Assembly: GCF_031755915.1 (NCBI RefSeq)
Contig: NC_083389.1
Span: 16,485,001 to 16,549,000, forward strand
DNA from: Ziziphus jujuba
Taxonomy: Eukaryota > Streptophyta > Magnoliopsida > Rosales > Rhamnaceae
Direction: 5' to 3'
Length of the DNA: 64,000 nucleotides
Position numbers and translations under genes: made by a program
The notes under the pieces: model-generated
What the model was told of the DNA's origin: nothing
Seen by the model: the letters and a program-made list of their open reading frames with translations, nothing else
Database searches by the model: none
In this document: positions 9,909 through 22,800 of the stretch, piece by piece
Position numbering within the stretch: position 1 is the stretch's first letter
Layout: each line of letters opens with the position of its first letter

Positions 9909-12524
9909 ATGTCACAAATTTCAGTTTTACTGTTCTACGATGGAACATGGAGTGTATGTTCTGAAGGTACCTGGAGATACCAACGTCAAAGAACGAAGAT
10001 TATACGTATCAAAAGGAATTGTACGTTGGCCGAACTTGAAGATGTTGTCTACAACGCTCTCAACTTAGATTCTACACAACATCAATTAATCTTCAAGTTC
10101 ATATACCATGTGTGTTTGTCATGTGAGCCGTACGTTGTGGAAAATGATGAAGACCTACAAAGTTTTATAGAAGAGTATAGTTCACACAGACCTCAAGACA
10201 GATCTCCACTTATTATTGATGTGTTATCCAGGGTTCCAAAGAGTATTAATACTGCTGGATGTGCTGTGAATAGGATACCTACAAGTTCAGGATTTATGAC
10301 TATTTCCCCACTATCTGCAGTTCCCGAGATAGCTACTTGTACCTCTGATGCCGACATGCAGTCCCCAGCGACCGAACTTCATGTGCCGGAAACTCAACCT
10401 GGATTCTCTGAAAATCAAATTTGTGAAAACAATGTGCAATTTGTGGAACATGGTCATGATAACGAGCACTTCGACATTAATGATTTGAATGAATATCGTG
10501 GACATGATTATGATCAAGATGAACAATTTGAGGTTGAGGTCAACACTGATCGTAGTGAAGATGGGTTACGAGACATTTGTTGGACCCAACATTCGGGACT
10601 TTCAGCTGGTGATAGTCGACATGGTGAGTCTCCTTATGGTAGTACTCCAATTGATAATGTGAATGATGATGTGCTTGCCTCTCCTTGTACCGAAAACCAT
10701 TTGGACATTCGACAGGATTCGACGGCAACCATGGCTGAACTTAGGGTTAACCATCGCTTCTCATCCGTCAATGCCCATGAAATCATTTGAATCAACCAAA
10801 TCTTTGCGAGTAAGAATGTGCTACAGAAGAAGATTAGTCTTTATGCACTAAGGAGAAATTTTGAATTCAAGGTCAAGAAGTCAGATAGAGTCCGATATGA
10901 GGTTGTATGTGCAAACGGCAATTGCATGTGGCGAATGCGTACTACCAAACTACATGGTGATAATACAGAGGCCTTCATGATTAGGGCCTTCAAGGATGAG
11001 CATATTTGCTCTTTAAATATCATGAAAAGGGATCATCGTCAAGCAACAAGTTCAGTTATCGGAGACATCATCCAGCCAATGTTTGATGGGATTTCAAGGC
11101 AATACAAACCTCGAGATATCGTGCATGACATTCGCTCTAATTACGGAGTAAACATAAGCTACAACAAAGCATGGGCCGCTAAGGAAGTTGCACTATCGGG
11201 TTTGTGGGGCACGCCAGAAGATTCATATGCAAAACTTCCTTTATGGAGTCACGTTTTGAAGAGCAAAAATCCGGGCACGTTTACTCGAATTGAAACTGAT
11301 GATCAAAACAGATTTTTATATTTTTTCATGGCACTTGGAGCTAGCATTAGAGGGTTCCAGCATATGCGGAGAGTCGTAGTTGTCGATGGAACTACACTGA
11401 AGAATAGATATAGAGGTTTGTTATATATTGCATCATGTTTGGATGGGAACAATCAAATTTATCCACTTGCTTATGGAATAGGCCCTGGGGAGACGAATGC
11501 GGCTTACACGTGGTTTTTTTAGAGCTTTAAAGAAGCATTTGGGGATGATCCGAATATAGCTTTTATATCGGATAGACACAAGAGCATTGCAAAAGCAATA
11601 CGTACAGGTTTCCCTAATAATCACCATGGCCACTGCACATATCATCTTGGTACAAATTTACGTGCTAAGAAGTTTAAAGGTAATGTCAACGCGATTATAT
11701 CAACTTTTAATGATGCAGCTAGAGCATATATTGTTGAGGATTTTGATAAGGCCATGCAGCTTTTAGAAGGGGTTAGTATTGAAGCTGTACAATATCTCAA
11801 GGATGCAAGTCCTTCAAAATGGGCTAGATCACATTTTCCGGGCAATAGATACAACATAATGACAACTAACATTGCAGAGAGCATGAACTCTGTGCTTATT
11901 GATGCTAGGGATAAACCTGTTTTGCCATTACTAGATCACATTCGTGATGTCTTGCAAAGGTGGTGGTATGAACATCGAACTAACGCTGCTGCAATGCAAA
12001 CTCCTGTTACTAATTGGTTGGAAAAAATCATGCAGGACCGCTCAAATAATGGCAGAGGCTTACGTGTTATGCCAATGAACTTATATGAGTTTCAAGTTGT
12101 TGGCCATGGCATGTTCGTTGGAGTTGTTAACTTAGAAAATAAGACGTGCTCATGCAAGGAATTTGACATTGATGGATTTCCTTGTGTCCATGCAATTGCA
12201 GCATGTAAGCATCGACATATTTCTCCATATTTCCTTTGCTCGGCGCATTACTCAGTTGACTCACTCCGTTATGCATATTCGGAAACCATATATCCACTTG
12301 GAGATAAATGTCAGTGGCATGCTCCAGATGATGTCATAAACCAGGTTGTACTTCCACTTCAAATTGGCAAACAGTCAGGAAGACCGAGAAAGAAGAGGAT
12401 TCAATCTCAAGGAGAGGAGCGTCATCAATATAGATGCGGGAGGTGCAAACAGGTTGGTCACACCAGCCGATCATGCTCCGCCGCCATACCTCTTGATAGC
12501 ACTAATAACCAACAGCACCACTGA
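9909..12524 (+). pseudogene. mudrA-like: mudrA-type MULE transposase, one frame with two nonsense codons
   Basis: A single frame of about 870 codons starts at ATG 9909 (MSQISVLLFYDGTW). The N-terminal ~115 residues look like the PB1-like/MuDR N-terminal domain and are followed by an acidic linker. From about 10800 comes the MuDR zinc-binding/DNA-binding region, then the MULE transposase core with VVVVDGTTLKN (first Asp), FISDRHKSI (second Asp) and the NIAESMN region (Glu). A SWIM finger follows (CSCKEFDIDGFPCVHAIAAC, CxCxnCxH), then a CCHC knuckle (CGRCKQVGHTSRSC) near the C-terminus. The frame is broken only by TGA at 10788-10790 and TAG at 11520-11522, the latter in the conserved WFF.SFKEAF stretch. 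No frameshift was found. The protein cuts and joins element ends. As read it is inactive unless the stops are read through, spliced out or are sequencing errors. Confidence 0.92.
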
Positions 12525-12851
12525 AACGAATGCCCATCAATCGCATGATGCTATATTCAGACAATGGGGCCATGTTATGTGGTATGCGTGTGTATGAAAT
12601 GTATCAGGAATGCAATTAGTTGCTCAACTGCGTAACATGTGTTTTGGCGTAATAGACGTTGGCTTTATGTGTTCTTTTATTGTCAAATTCATCTATCGTA
12701 TTGTTTTGATAACATATCATTTCGTCTTCAGTTTTTGGTTCAGTTGTTTGTATGTTTCTTACTATTGAATGGATGATATTACTGCCCAATGGTAATGACC
12801 AATGCATCATCGGTAATTGACATTTGTGCACCATCGTAAAAGACTCACAAC
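12525..12851. other. 3' flank of the transposase gene
   Basis: 327 bp with no further coding sequence; presumed 3' UTR and terminator region, ending at the solo LTR insertion. Confidence 0.5.
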
Positions 12852-15755
12852 TGTAACACCCCGTCCCGAACCATGTCGGAATTTTTGCACGTTGACCGAG
12901 GTTGACCGAAGGGGTCAAAAGTTGACTTTTTGATCCGGTTGGAATTCTAGGTTGACTGAGGTACCGTTACGAAGTACACGTTGGCACGAGTTCGTAAACT
13001 GGTAGCACGTTGAAAACGGAGCTACGGTTTGAAAGTTATAAGTAAAACAAGTTGAGGTCCAAACTGTCCAAGGGGTGCCAAAGTTGACTTTTTATTCATG
13101 CAAGGTTGAGCTTTGAATCATGCATGGTTGTGAAGTGCTCGTCGATACGAGTCCGTGGACTGGCGGCACGTCCGATTTGGACATGTGGTTTGAAAGTTAT
13201 GGACCTGTAAAGTTTTTCAAATACTGTATTATTTTAATATTATTTTTACACGCATAATGATGTGCCACGTGTGACTCAATGAAGGTGACCATGTGTCACC
13301 ATGGTGAAATGCCACATGTCAACCATGTGTAAAATCAAATTATTTTTATTATTATTTTAAATAATAATATTATTATTAATATTGTTTAATTATTTTAATT
13401 TTATTTATCTTTCTTTTTCTTTTCCTTTTTCTTTTCTTTTTCTTTTTCTTTTTCTTTTTTTCCCCACGTGGGAAAACATCTGTTTTTTTTTTTTCTTTTC
13501 TTTTCTTTTTTTTTCTTTTCCTTTTCTTTTCTTTTTTTCCTTCTTCTTCCCCGAGCCACCAAAACACGCACAGTAGTTTTTTTTTCTCCCACCGGCCGTC
13601 CCTCTCTCTCACCGTATTTTTCAAATTCCGGCAACCCATACAGTACATGCGCAGGCCAGTGACATGCGGAAGGAGGAGGCGAGCTTGGCCGCCAATTTTC
13701 ACGGCCAGCCGCCGCCGGACGCGCGCCGATCGGGCCGGAGAAGCCGCCGGCCGGTTAAATTTCTCTCTCCTCTTTTCTTGTGTTTTCCGGCCAGTCCAGT
13801 CCCAATTAAGCCTCCTCTCCCCCTATTTTGGGTCCCCTGAGTTCAAAAATGGCCTCCAATCCCAAAAAATTCGAAGCGGTTTACAAGATACGAATGGATT
13901 AAATCCGGCCGAGACTTCCCGACCAAATTCCGGCCACCTCCGGCGGAATTGGGGTCGATGGAGACCGGTAATGCACTCCTCGTTCCACGAGCTTCGATTC
14001 GGTATATCATTCACCTATTTTGGTTAACGTTTGCGTTTAAGCTCCCCGGGTACCGGGTATTATTTACCTGATTAAAATATTAATTTATTTGACTATCTGT
14101 GAATTTTGTTCTAGGAGCACCGGTGAGTCGTGAAATTGATCCCGTGGTGGATCATGGGTTAATTGCGTGCTCCAGGTGAGTGACCCACCTTTAAAAATAT
14201 TTTTGGGGTAATTAATTGTATTTATGTGGTATTAAATTGATATCTGTAATTTGTGCTTATGTGGTGTATTTTAAATACAATCGGGAAAAAATATTATTTT
14301 ATATATATATTTACCCAATGGTGCTAAATGAAATTTTGGGGTCATTAAGAAATTCCCGATTATTATTTTACTGTGATTTAATTTATTTATTATGCATGAG
14401 CAAAGTATGTTCCGGTATTAATTGTACATGGTTTCAGTATTAATTTTCCGGGCATAATTGGGTTAATATTTTATGAAACTATTTGGTTAAATTTTATAAA
14501 TTATGCCCGTGGTATTTTTATGGTTGCATCTCGTACTTCGAGAAAATTTGTGGTTGTTGGTTATTAATGTTTCGTACCGGGTTATTAAATAAAAATATGT
14601 GGGATGGTGTTTTGTGAAAATTTGGTATACTTCCCACGGTGGTTTTTGGAAAAATGGTACGGTTGGTTATTATTGTTTATATTTTTAGACGCACTCATAC
14701 AGTATTGGTGTTCTGGTGTATGGTGTATGGACACGTGGTAGTGCGCGGTTATTATCTGGTTTAGCGCACGGTTATTACTTCACCCGTGAGTTGCCATTGG
14801 ACCGTGGGCAGGCAAGGTTATTGTTGTGCACAGCCGCCCCCCTCCTTGGCCGGGTGATGGTTTTTAGCAGTCGGTACTGTCGGGACGCCGAAGCGACCGT
14901 TGCAGGTTTCTCTCTTTAACCCCCCGCCAGTCGGTGCTCAGGACGCTGGGTATCGGAGGGCATCACCGGTATATGGTGTGGTGCGTCGGTGTAAATTGCA
15001 AATAATATTTTAAACCCCAAAGGTGTTCTAAAATTATTTATTATAATTTATTGCAGTTTATTTATATTTGGGGTATTTATTTGTTTATTTGTTGTTTACT
15101 AATTTGTTGGTTCCTTGGTTTTTGGGAAGTACGTACAAGGGTTTTGTGAAAATGTTTTAAAAAGGGGAACTTTTCCAACTGAGAGAATTGTAAGGGTTTT
15201 GAGAGAAATTATTATTTTCCAATTAATTATTATCTATCTACTGTATTACTGTGGTATTATATTGTATAGTAGATAGGGTCACTCACTGAGATGATTAGCA
15301 TCTCACACTCTTAAATTCCGTTCCCTTAGGTCCAGGTTGGAGACGTTGATTGTCCGGGGCGAGCCCAACGTCTCAGTTCGTTGCCGAAGGTTCAAGCAGT
15401 TTTTCTTCCCTTTTTCCTCTTGGACTTGTATTGTTTCTTTATCTGTCATTTTATAAATTCCGCATGTATCTGTATAATGCTCTGTATACTGTATTGGACG
15501 TGTAGTTGTTCTTTATGCACTGGGTTGCTGCTGTTGTTTTATTTTGAAGTGCTGAAATTTGTGGAAACAATTTGTAGTCTGTGGGAGGAATAAGGGGATG
15601 TTGTTAGAAGTGTATTTTCAGTGCAGGTGATTTGTGGTAAGTAAATCCCTTAGGGGAGGTGCTGCCGGATTTTCTGTTGAAAGGTTCGGTGGTATTTCCC
15701 TGGGATCAGGGCATGTCTAGGGTTCCGGGGAAGGAATTCTGGACGGGTCCTGACA
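12852..15755 (+). repeat. Solo LTR of a Ty3/gypsy-type element (~2.9 kb) nested in the MULE
   Basis: It begins TGTAACACCCCGTCCCGAAC and ends GGACGGGTCCTGACA. The same termini occur at 60093-61019, where a Met-tRNA primer site follows, proving they are LTR ends. Here MULE sequence follows instead, and a 4-5 bp repeat (ACAAC before, CAAC after) flanks it, so it is a solo LTR left by recombination. It contains a long pyrimidine tract at about 13402-13545 and a GC-rich segment near 13660-13780. Its last ~650 bp fall inside the 4,756-bp tandem duplication, so the tail recurs at 19858-20511. Confidence 0.88.
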
Positions 15756-15898
15756 CAACAATTCCATCCGGCAACTTCAATCATGTGTGTTCCAACCAAT
15801 AACATGCTAAATGTAGCATTATTAATGATAAATTCTGGCAAAGTAAGTGATCAAACGGCATTAAAAAATGAAAACGTTCAATTTTTTTTTTTGATTCA

Positions 15899-18030
15899 AG
15901 AATTACCGACGGTTTCGTCGGTAATTACCGAAACCCTATAGCAATCACATTTTACCAATTTTTTGGGCCCCACAAGTCCCCTAAGGTGTGTTGAATGCAA
16001 AAAATTGAAAAATATGGATTCTAAAATTATCCTAAGGAGAAAAAATCCCAAAATTTCATAAAAGTGTCCCACATTTTGCAAAAAAATAGGATGACTGTAT
16101 TCCCTCGGTAATTCCCGATGACACCATCGGTATTCAACAAATACCCTCTGGAAAAATTACCGACGCTTTTGTCAGTAATTCCCGAGGGTGTACAGTCCAT
16201 CACATTTTACCAATTTGTTGGGCCCTACAAGTCCCATAATGTGTGTTGAATGCAAAAACATGGCAAATAGGGATTCTAAAATTATAATAAGTGGAGAAAA
16301 TCCCAAAATTTAATAAATGTGTAACAAATTTTGCAAAAAAATGGGATGTCTGTTCACCCTCGGTACTTCCCGAGAAAAACGTCGGTAACCACCAAATTCC
16401 CTCTTGAAAACTTACCGACGGTTTCGTCGGTAATTCCCGAGGGTGTACAGTCAATCACATTTTACCACTTTTTTGGGCCCCACAAGGCCCCTAAGGTGTG
16501 TTGAATGCAAAAACATGCAAAATAGGGATTCTAAAATTGTACTAAGGAGAGAAAATCATAAAATTTAATAAAAGTGTATCAAATTTTGCAAAAAAATAGG
16601 ATAACTGTTCACCCTCGGTAATTCCCGAGGAAATCGTCGGTAACCTACAAATGCCCTCTGGAAAAATTACCGACAGTTTCATCGATAATTCCCGAGGGTG
16701 TACAATTCATCATATTTTACCAATTTTTGGGCCCCACAAGGCCCCTAAGGTGAGTTGAATCCAAAAACATGCAAAATAGGGATTCTATAATTGTACTAAG
16801 GAGAGAAAATCCCAAAATTTAATAAAAGTGTATCAAATTTTTTAAAAAAATAGGATGACTGTTCACCCTCGGTAATTCCCGAGGAAATCGTCGGTAACCT
16901 ACAAATGGCCTCTTGTAGTTTACCAACAGTTTCGTCGATAATTCCGGAGGGTGTACAATTCATCATATTTTACCAATTTTTTGGGCCCCACAAGGCCCCT
17001 AAGGTGAGTTGAATCCAAAAACATGCAAAATAGGGATTCTATAATTGTACTAAGGAGAGAAAATCCCAAAATTTAATAAAAGTGTATCAAATTTTTTTAA
17101 AAAATTAGGATGACTGTTCACCCTCGGTAATTCCCGAGGAAATCGTCGGTAACCTAGAAATGGCCTCTTGTAGTTTACCGACAGTTTCGTCGGTAATTCC
17201 CGCGGGTGTACAATTCATCATATTTTACCAATTTTTTGGGCCCCATAAGGCCTCTAAGGTGTGTTGAATCCAAAAACATGCAAAATAGGGATTCTATAAT
17301 TGTACTAAGGAGAGAAAATCATAAAATTTAATAAAAGTGTATCAAATTTTGCAAAAAAATAGGATAACTGTTCACCCTCGGTAATTCCCGAGGAAAGCGT
17401 CGGTAAACTACAAATGCCCTCTGGAAAAATTACCAACACTTTCGTTGGTAATTCCTGAGGGTGTACAGTTCATCATATTTTACCAATTTTTTGGGCCCCA
17501 CAAGGCCCCTAAGGTGTGTTCAATGCAAAAACATGCAAAATAGGGATTCTATAATTGTACTAAGGAGAGAAAATCCCAAAATTTAATAAAAGTGTATCAA
17601 AGTTTGCAAAAAATAGGATAACTGTTCACCCACGGTAATTCCCAAGGAAATCGTCGGTAAACTACAAATGGCCTCTGGAAAAAGTACCGATAGTTTCGTC
17701 GGTAATTCCTGAGGGTATACAGTCCATCATATTTTACCAATTTGTTGGGCCCCACAAGGCCCCTAAGGTGTGTTGAATGCAAAAACATGAAAAATAGGGA
17801 TTCTATAATTGTACTAAGGAGAGAAAATTACAAAATTTAATAAATGTGTATCAAATTTTGCAAACAATAGGATGACTGTTCACCCTCGGTCATTTCGGAG
17901 GAAATCGTCGGTAAACCACAAATGCCCTCTGGAACATTTACCGACGGTTTCGTCGGTAATTCCCGAATGTGTACAGTCCATGACATTTCGTCGGTAATAC
18001 CCTCTGGAAAATTTGATGTACTGTACACCC
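15899..18030 (+). repeat. Array of ~254-bp repeats, forward block (copy 1)
   Basis: Eight units are recognisable from the recurring CACCCTCGGTAATTCCCGAG (near 16353, 16607, 16861, 17116, 17370, 17625, 17879, plus a divergent first unit near 16092), spaced 254-255 bp. Each unit also contains short palindromes of the type ACCGACGGTTTCGTCGGTAA and a GGGCCCCACAAGGCCCCTAA segment. No protein is encoded. Confidence 0.9.
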
Positions 18031-19850
18031 TCGGTAATTACCGACGAAACAATCGGTAATTTTTCCAGAGGGTATTTGTAGGTTACCGACGATTTCCTCG
18101 GGAAGTACCGAGGGTGAACAGTTATCCTAGTTTTTTGCAAAATTTGATACACTTTTATTAAATTTTGGGATTTTCTCTCTTTAGTATAATTATAGAATCC
18201 CTATTTTGCATGTTTTTGCATTCAACACACCTTAGGAGCCTTGTGGGGTCCAAAAAATTGGTAAAATATGAAGAACTGTACACCCTCGGGAATTACCGAC
18301 GAAACTGTCGGTACTTTTTCCAGAGGGCATTTGTAGTTTACCGACGATTTCCTCGGGAATTACCGAGGGTGAACAGTTATCCTATTTTTTTGCAAACTTT
18401 GATACACTTTTATTAAATTTTGGGATTTTCTCTCCTTAGTACAATTATAGAATCCCTATTTTGCATGTTTTTGCATTCAACACACCTTAGGGGCCTTGTG
18501 GGGCCCAAAAAAATGGTAAAATATGATGAACTGTACACCCTCAGGAATTACCAACGAAACTGTTGGTAATTTTTCCAGAGGGCATTTGTAGTTTACCGAC
18601 GCTTTCCTCGGGAATTACCGAGGGTGAACAGTTATCCTATTTTTTTGCAAACTTTGATACACTTTTATTAAATTTTGGGATTTTCTCTCCTTAGTACAAT
18701 TATAGAATCCCTATTTTGCATGTTTTTGCATTCAACACACCTTAGGGGCCTTGTGGGGCCCAAAAAATTGGTAAAATATGATGAACTGTACACCCTCAGG
18801 AATTACCAACGAAACTGTTGGTAATTTTTCCAGAGGGCATTTGTAGTTTACCGACGCTTTCCTCGTGAATTACCGAGGGTGAACAGTTATCCTATTTTTT
18901 TGCAAAATTTGATACACTTTTATTAAATTTTGGGATTTTCTCTCCTTAGTACAATTATAGAATCCCTATTTTGCATGTTTTTGCATTCAACACACCTTAG
19001 GGGCCTTGTAGGGCCCAAAAAATTGGTAAAATATGATGAACTGTACACCCTCGGGAATTACCGACGAAATTGTCGGTGATTTTTCCAGAGGGCATTTTTG
19101 AGTTTACTGACAATTTCCTCGGGAATTACCGAGGGTGAACAGTTATCCTATTTTTTTGCAAAATTTAATATTCTTTTATTAAATTTTGGGATTTTCTCTC
19201 CTTAGTACAATTATAGAATCCTTATTTTGCATGTTTTTGCATTCAACACACCTTAGGGGCCTTGTGGGGCCCAAAAAATTGGTAAAATATGATGAACTGT
19301 ACACCCTCGGGAATTACCGACGAAACTGTCGGTAATTTTTCCAGAGGGCATTTTTGAGTTTACCGACGATTTCCTCGGGAATTACCGAGGGTGAACAGTT
19401 ATCCTTTTTTTTTGCAAAATTTGATACACTTTTATTAAACTTTGGGATTTTCTCTCCTTAGTACAATTTTAGAATCCCTGTTTTGCATGTTTTTGTATTA
19501 ACACCCGTTATAGGACTTGTGGGGCTCAAAAAACATGTAAAATGTGATGTACTGTACACCCTCAGGAATTACCGACGAAAACATCGGTAATTTTCCGAGG
19601 GAATTTGGTGGTTACCGACATTTTCCTCGGGAATTACCGAGGGTGAGCAGACATCCCATTTTTTGGCAAAATTTGATACACATTTATTAAATTTTGGGAT
19701 TTTCTCCACTTATTATAATTTTAGAATCCCTATTTGCCATGTTTTTGCATTCAACACACATTATGGGACTTGTGGGGCCCAACAAATTGGTAAAACGTGA
19801 TGGACTGTACACCTTCGAAAATTACCGACGAAACCGTCGGTAATTTTTCT
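18031..19850 (-). repeat. Array of ~254-bp repeats, inverted block (copy 1)
   Basis: Seven units of the same repeat in opposite orientation (marker CTCGGGAATTACCGAGGGTG near 18097, 18350, 18606, 18862, 19117, 19374, 19627). With the forward block they make a roughly 4-kb inverted repeat with its axis near 18.0 kb. Confidence 0.9.
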
Positions 19851-19857
19851 AGGGTTT

Positions 19858-22800
19858 ATTTGTTGGTTCCTTGGTTTTTGGGAAGTACGTACAAGGGTTT
19901 TGTGAAAATGTTTTAAAAAGGGGAACTTTTCCAACTGAGAGAATTGTAAGGGTTTTGAGAGAAATTATTATTTTCCAATTAATTATTATCTATCTACTGT
20001 ATTACTGTGGTATTATATTGTATAGTAGATAGGGTCACTCACTGAGATGATTAGCATCTCACACTCTTAAATTCCGTTCCCTTAGGTCCAGGTTGGAGAC
20101 GTTGATTGTCCGGGGCGAGCCCAACGTCTCAGTTCGTTGCCGAAGGTTCAAGCAGTTTTTCTTCCCTTTTTCCTCTTGGACTTGTATTGTTTCTTTATCT
20201 GTCATTTTATAAATTCCGCATGTATCTGTATAATGCTCTGTATACTGTATTGGACGTGTAGTTGTTCTTTATGCACTGGGTTGCTGCTGTTGTTTTATTT
20301 TGAAGTGCTGAAATTTGTGGAAACAATTTGTAGTCTGTGGGAGGAATAAGGGGATGTTGTTAGAAGTGTATTTTCAGTGCAGGTGATTTGTGGTAAGTAA
20401 ATCCCTTAGGAGAGGTGCTGCCGGATTTTCTGTTGAAAGGTTCGGTGGTATTTCCCTGGGATCAGGGCATGTCTAGGGTTCCGGGGAAGGAATTCTGGAC
20501 GGGTCCTGACACAACAATTCCATCCGGCAACTTCAATCATGTGTGTTCCAACCAATAACATGCTAAATGTAGCATTATTAATGATAAATTCTGGCAAAGT
20601 AAGTGATCAAACGGCATTAAAAAATGAAAACGTTCAATTTTTTTTTTTGATTCAAGAATTACCGACGGTTTCGTCGGTAATTACCGAAACCCTATAGCAA
20701 TCACATTTTACCAATTTTTTGGGCCCCACAAGTCCCCTAAGGTGTGTTGAATGCAAAAAATTGAAAAATATGGATTCTAAAATTATCCTAAGGAGAAAAA
20801 ATCCCAAAATTTCATAAAAGTGTCCCACATTTTGCAAAAAAATAGGATGACTGTATTCCCTCGGTAATTCCCGATGACACCATCGGTATTCAACAAATAC
20901 CCTCTGGAAAAATTACCGACGCTTTTGTCAGTAATTCCCGAGGGTGTACAGTCCATCACATTTTACCAATTTGTTGGGCCCTACAAGTCCCATAATGTGT
21001 GTTGAATGCAAAAACATGGCAAATAGGGATTCTAAAATTATAATAAGTGGAGAAAATCCCAAAATTTAATAAATGTGTAACAAATTTTGCAAAAAAATGG
21101 GATGTCTGTTCACCCTCGGTACTTCCCGAGAAAAACGTCGGTAACCACCAAATTCCCTCTTGAAAACTTACCGACGGTTTCGTCGGTAATTCCCGAGGGT
21201 GTACAGTCAATCACATTTTACCACTTTTTTGGGCCCCACAAGGCCCCTAAGGTGTGTTGAATGCAAAAACATGCAAAATAGGGATTCTAAAATTGTACTA
21301 AGGAGAGAAAATCATAAAATTTAATAAAAGTGTATCAAATTTTGCAAAAAAATAGGATAACTGTTCACCCTCGGTAATTCCCGAGGAAATCGTCGGTAAC
21401 CTACAAATGCCCTCTGGAAAAATTACCGACAGTTTCATCGATAATTCCCGAGGGTGTACAATTCATCATATTTTACCAATTTTTGGGCCCCACAAGGCCC
21501 CTAAGGTGAGTTGAATCCAAAAACATGCAAAATAGGGATTCTATAATTGTACTAAGGAGAGAAAATCCCAAAATTTAATAAAAGTGTATCAAATTTTTTA
21601 AAAAAATAGGATGACTGTTCACCCTCGGTAATTCCCGAGGAAATCGTCGGTAACCTACAAATGGCCTCTTGTAGTTTACCAACAGTTTCGTCGATAATTC
21701 CGGAGGGTGTACAATTCATCATATTTTACCAATTTTTTGGGCCCCACAAGGCCCCTAAGGTGAGTTGAATCCAAAAACATGCAAAATAGGGATTCTATAA
21801 TTGTACTAAGGAGAGAAAATCCCAAAATTTAATAAAAGTGTATCAAATTTTTTTAAAAAATTAGGATGACTGTTCACCCTCGGTAATTCCCGAGGAAATC
21901 GTCGGTAACCTAGAAATGGCCTCTTGTAGTTTACCGACAGTTTCGTCGGTAATTCCCGCGGGTGTACAATTCATCATATTTTACCAATTTTTTGGGCCCC
22001 ATAAGGCCTCTAAGGTGTGTTGAATCCAAAAACATGCAAAATAGGGATTCTATAATTGTACTAAGGAGAGAAAATCATAAAATTTAATAAAAGTGTATCA
22101 AATTTTGCAAAAAAATAGGATAACTGTTCACCCTCGGTAATTCCCGAGGAAAGCGTCGGTAAACTACAAATGCCCTCTGGAAAAATTACCAACACTTTCG
22201 TTGGTAATTCCTGAGGGTGTACAGTTCATCATATTTTACCAATTTTTTGGGCCCCACAAGGCCCCTAAGGTGTGTTCAATGCAAAAACATGCAAAATAGG
22301 GATTCTATAATTGTACTAAGGAGAGAAAATCCCAAAATTTAATAAAAGTGTATCAAAGTTTGCAAAAAATAGGATAACTGTTCACCCACGGTAATTCCCA
22401 AGGAAATCGTCGGTAAACTACAAATGGCCTCTGGAAAAAGTACCGATAGTTTCGTCGGTAATTCCTGAGGGTATACAGTCCATCATATTTTACCAATTTG
22501 TTGGGCCCCACAAGGCCCCTAAGGTGTGTTGAATGCAAAAACATGAAAAATAGGGATTCTATAATTGTACTAAGGAGAGAAAATTACAAAATTTAATAAA
22601 TGTGTATCAAATTTTGCAAACAATAGGATGACTGTTCACCCTCGGTCATTTCGGAGGAAATCGTCGGTAAACCACAAATGCCCTCTGGAACATTTACCGA
22701 CGGTTTCGTCGGTAATTCCCGAATGTGTACAGTCCATGACATTTCGTCGGTAATACCCTCTGGAAAATTTGATGTACTGTACACCCTCGGTAATTACCGA

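Larger units (their letters stand above)
15102..19857. repeat. 4,756-bp tandem duplication, copy 1
   Basis: From 15102 every block I compared recurs 4,756 bp downstream, and the small open frames on both strands are identical except one residue. The only base change I spotted is G 15656 versus A 20412. Each copy holds the last ~650 bp of the solo LTR, a short MULE stretch and both repeat arrays. The 11-mer ATTTGTTGGTT stands at 15102, 19858 and 24614, marking the breakpoints. Confidence 0.93.

Noticed and set aside
13382..13702. Long open frames on both strands rich in Phe/Ser or Lys/Arg
   Set aside because: They arise from a low-complexity pyrimidine tract inside a gypsy LTR; no domain and no codon signal.
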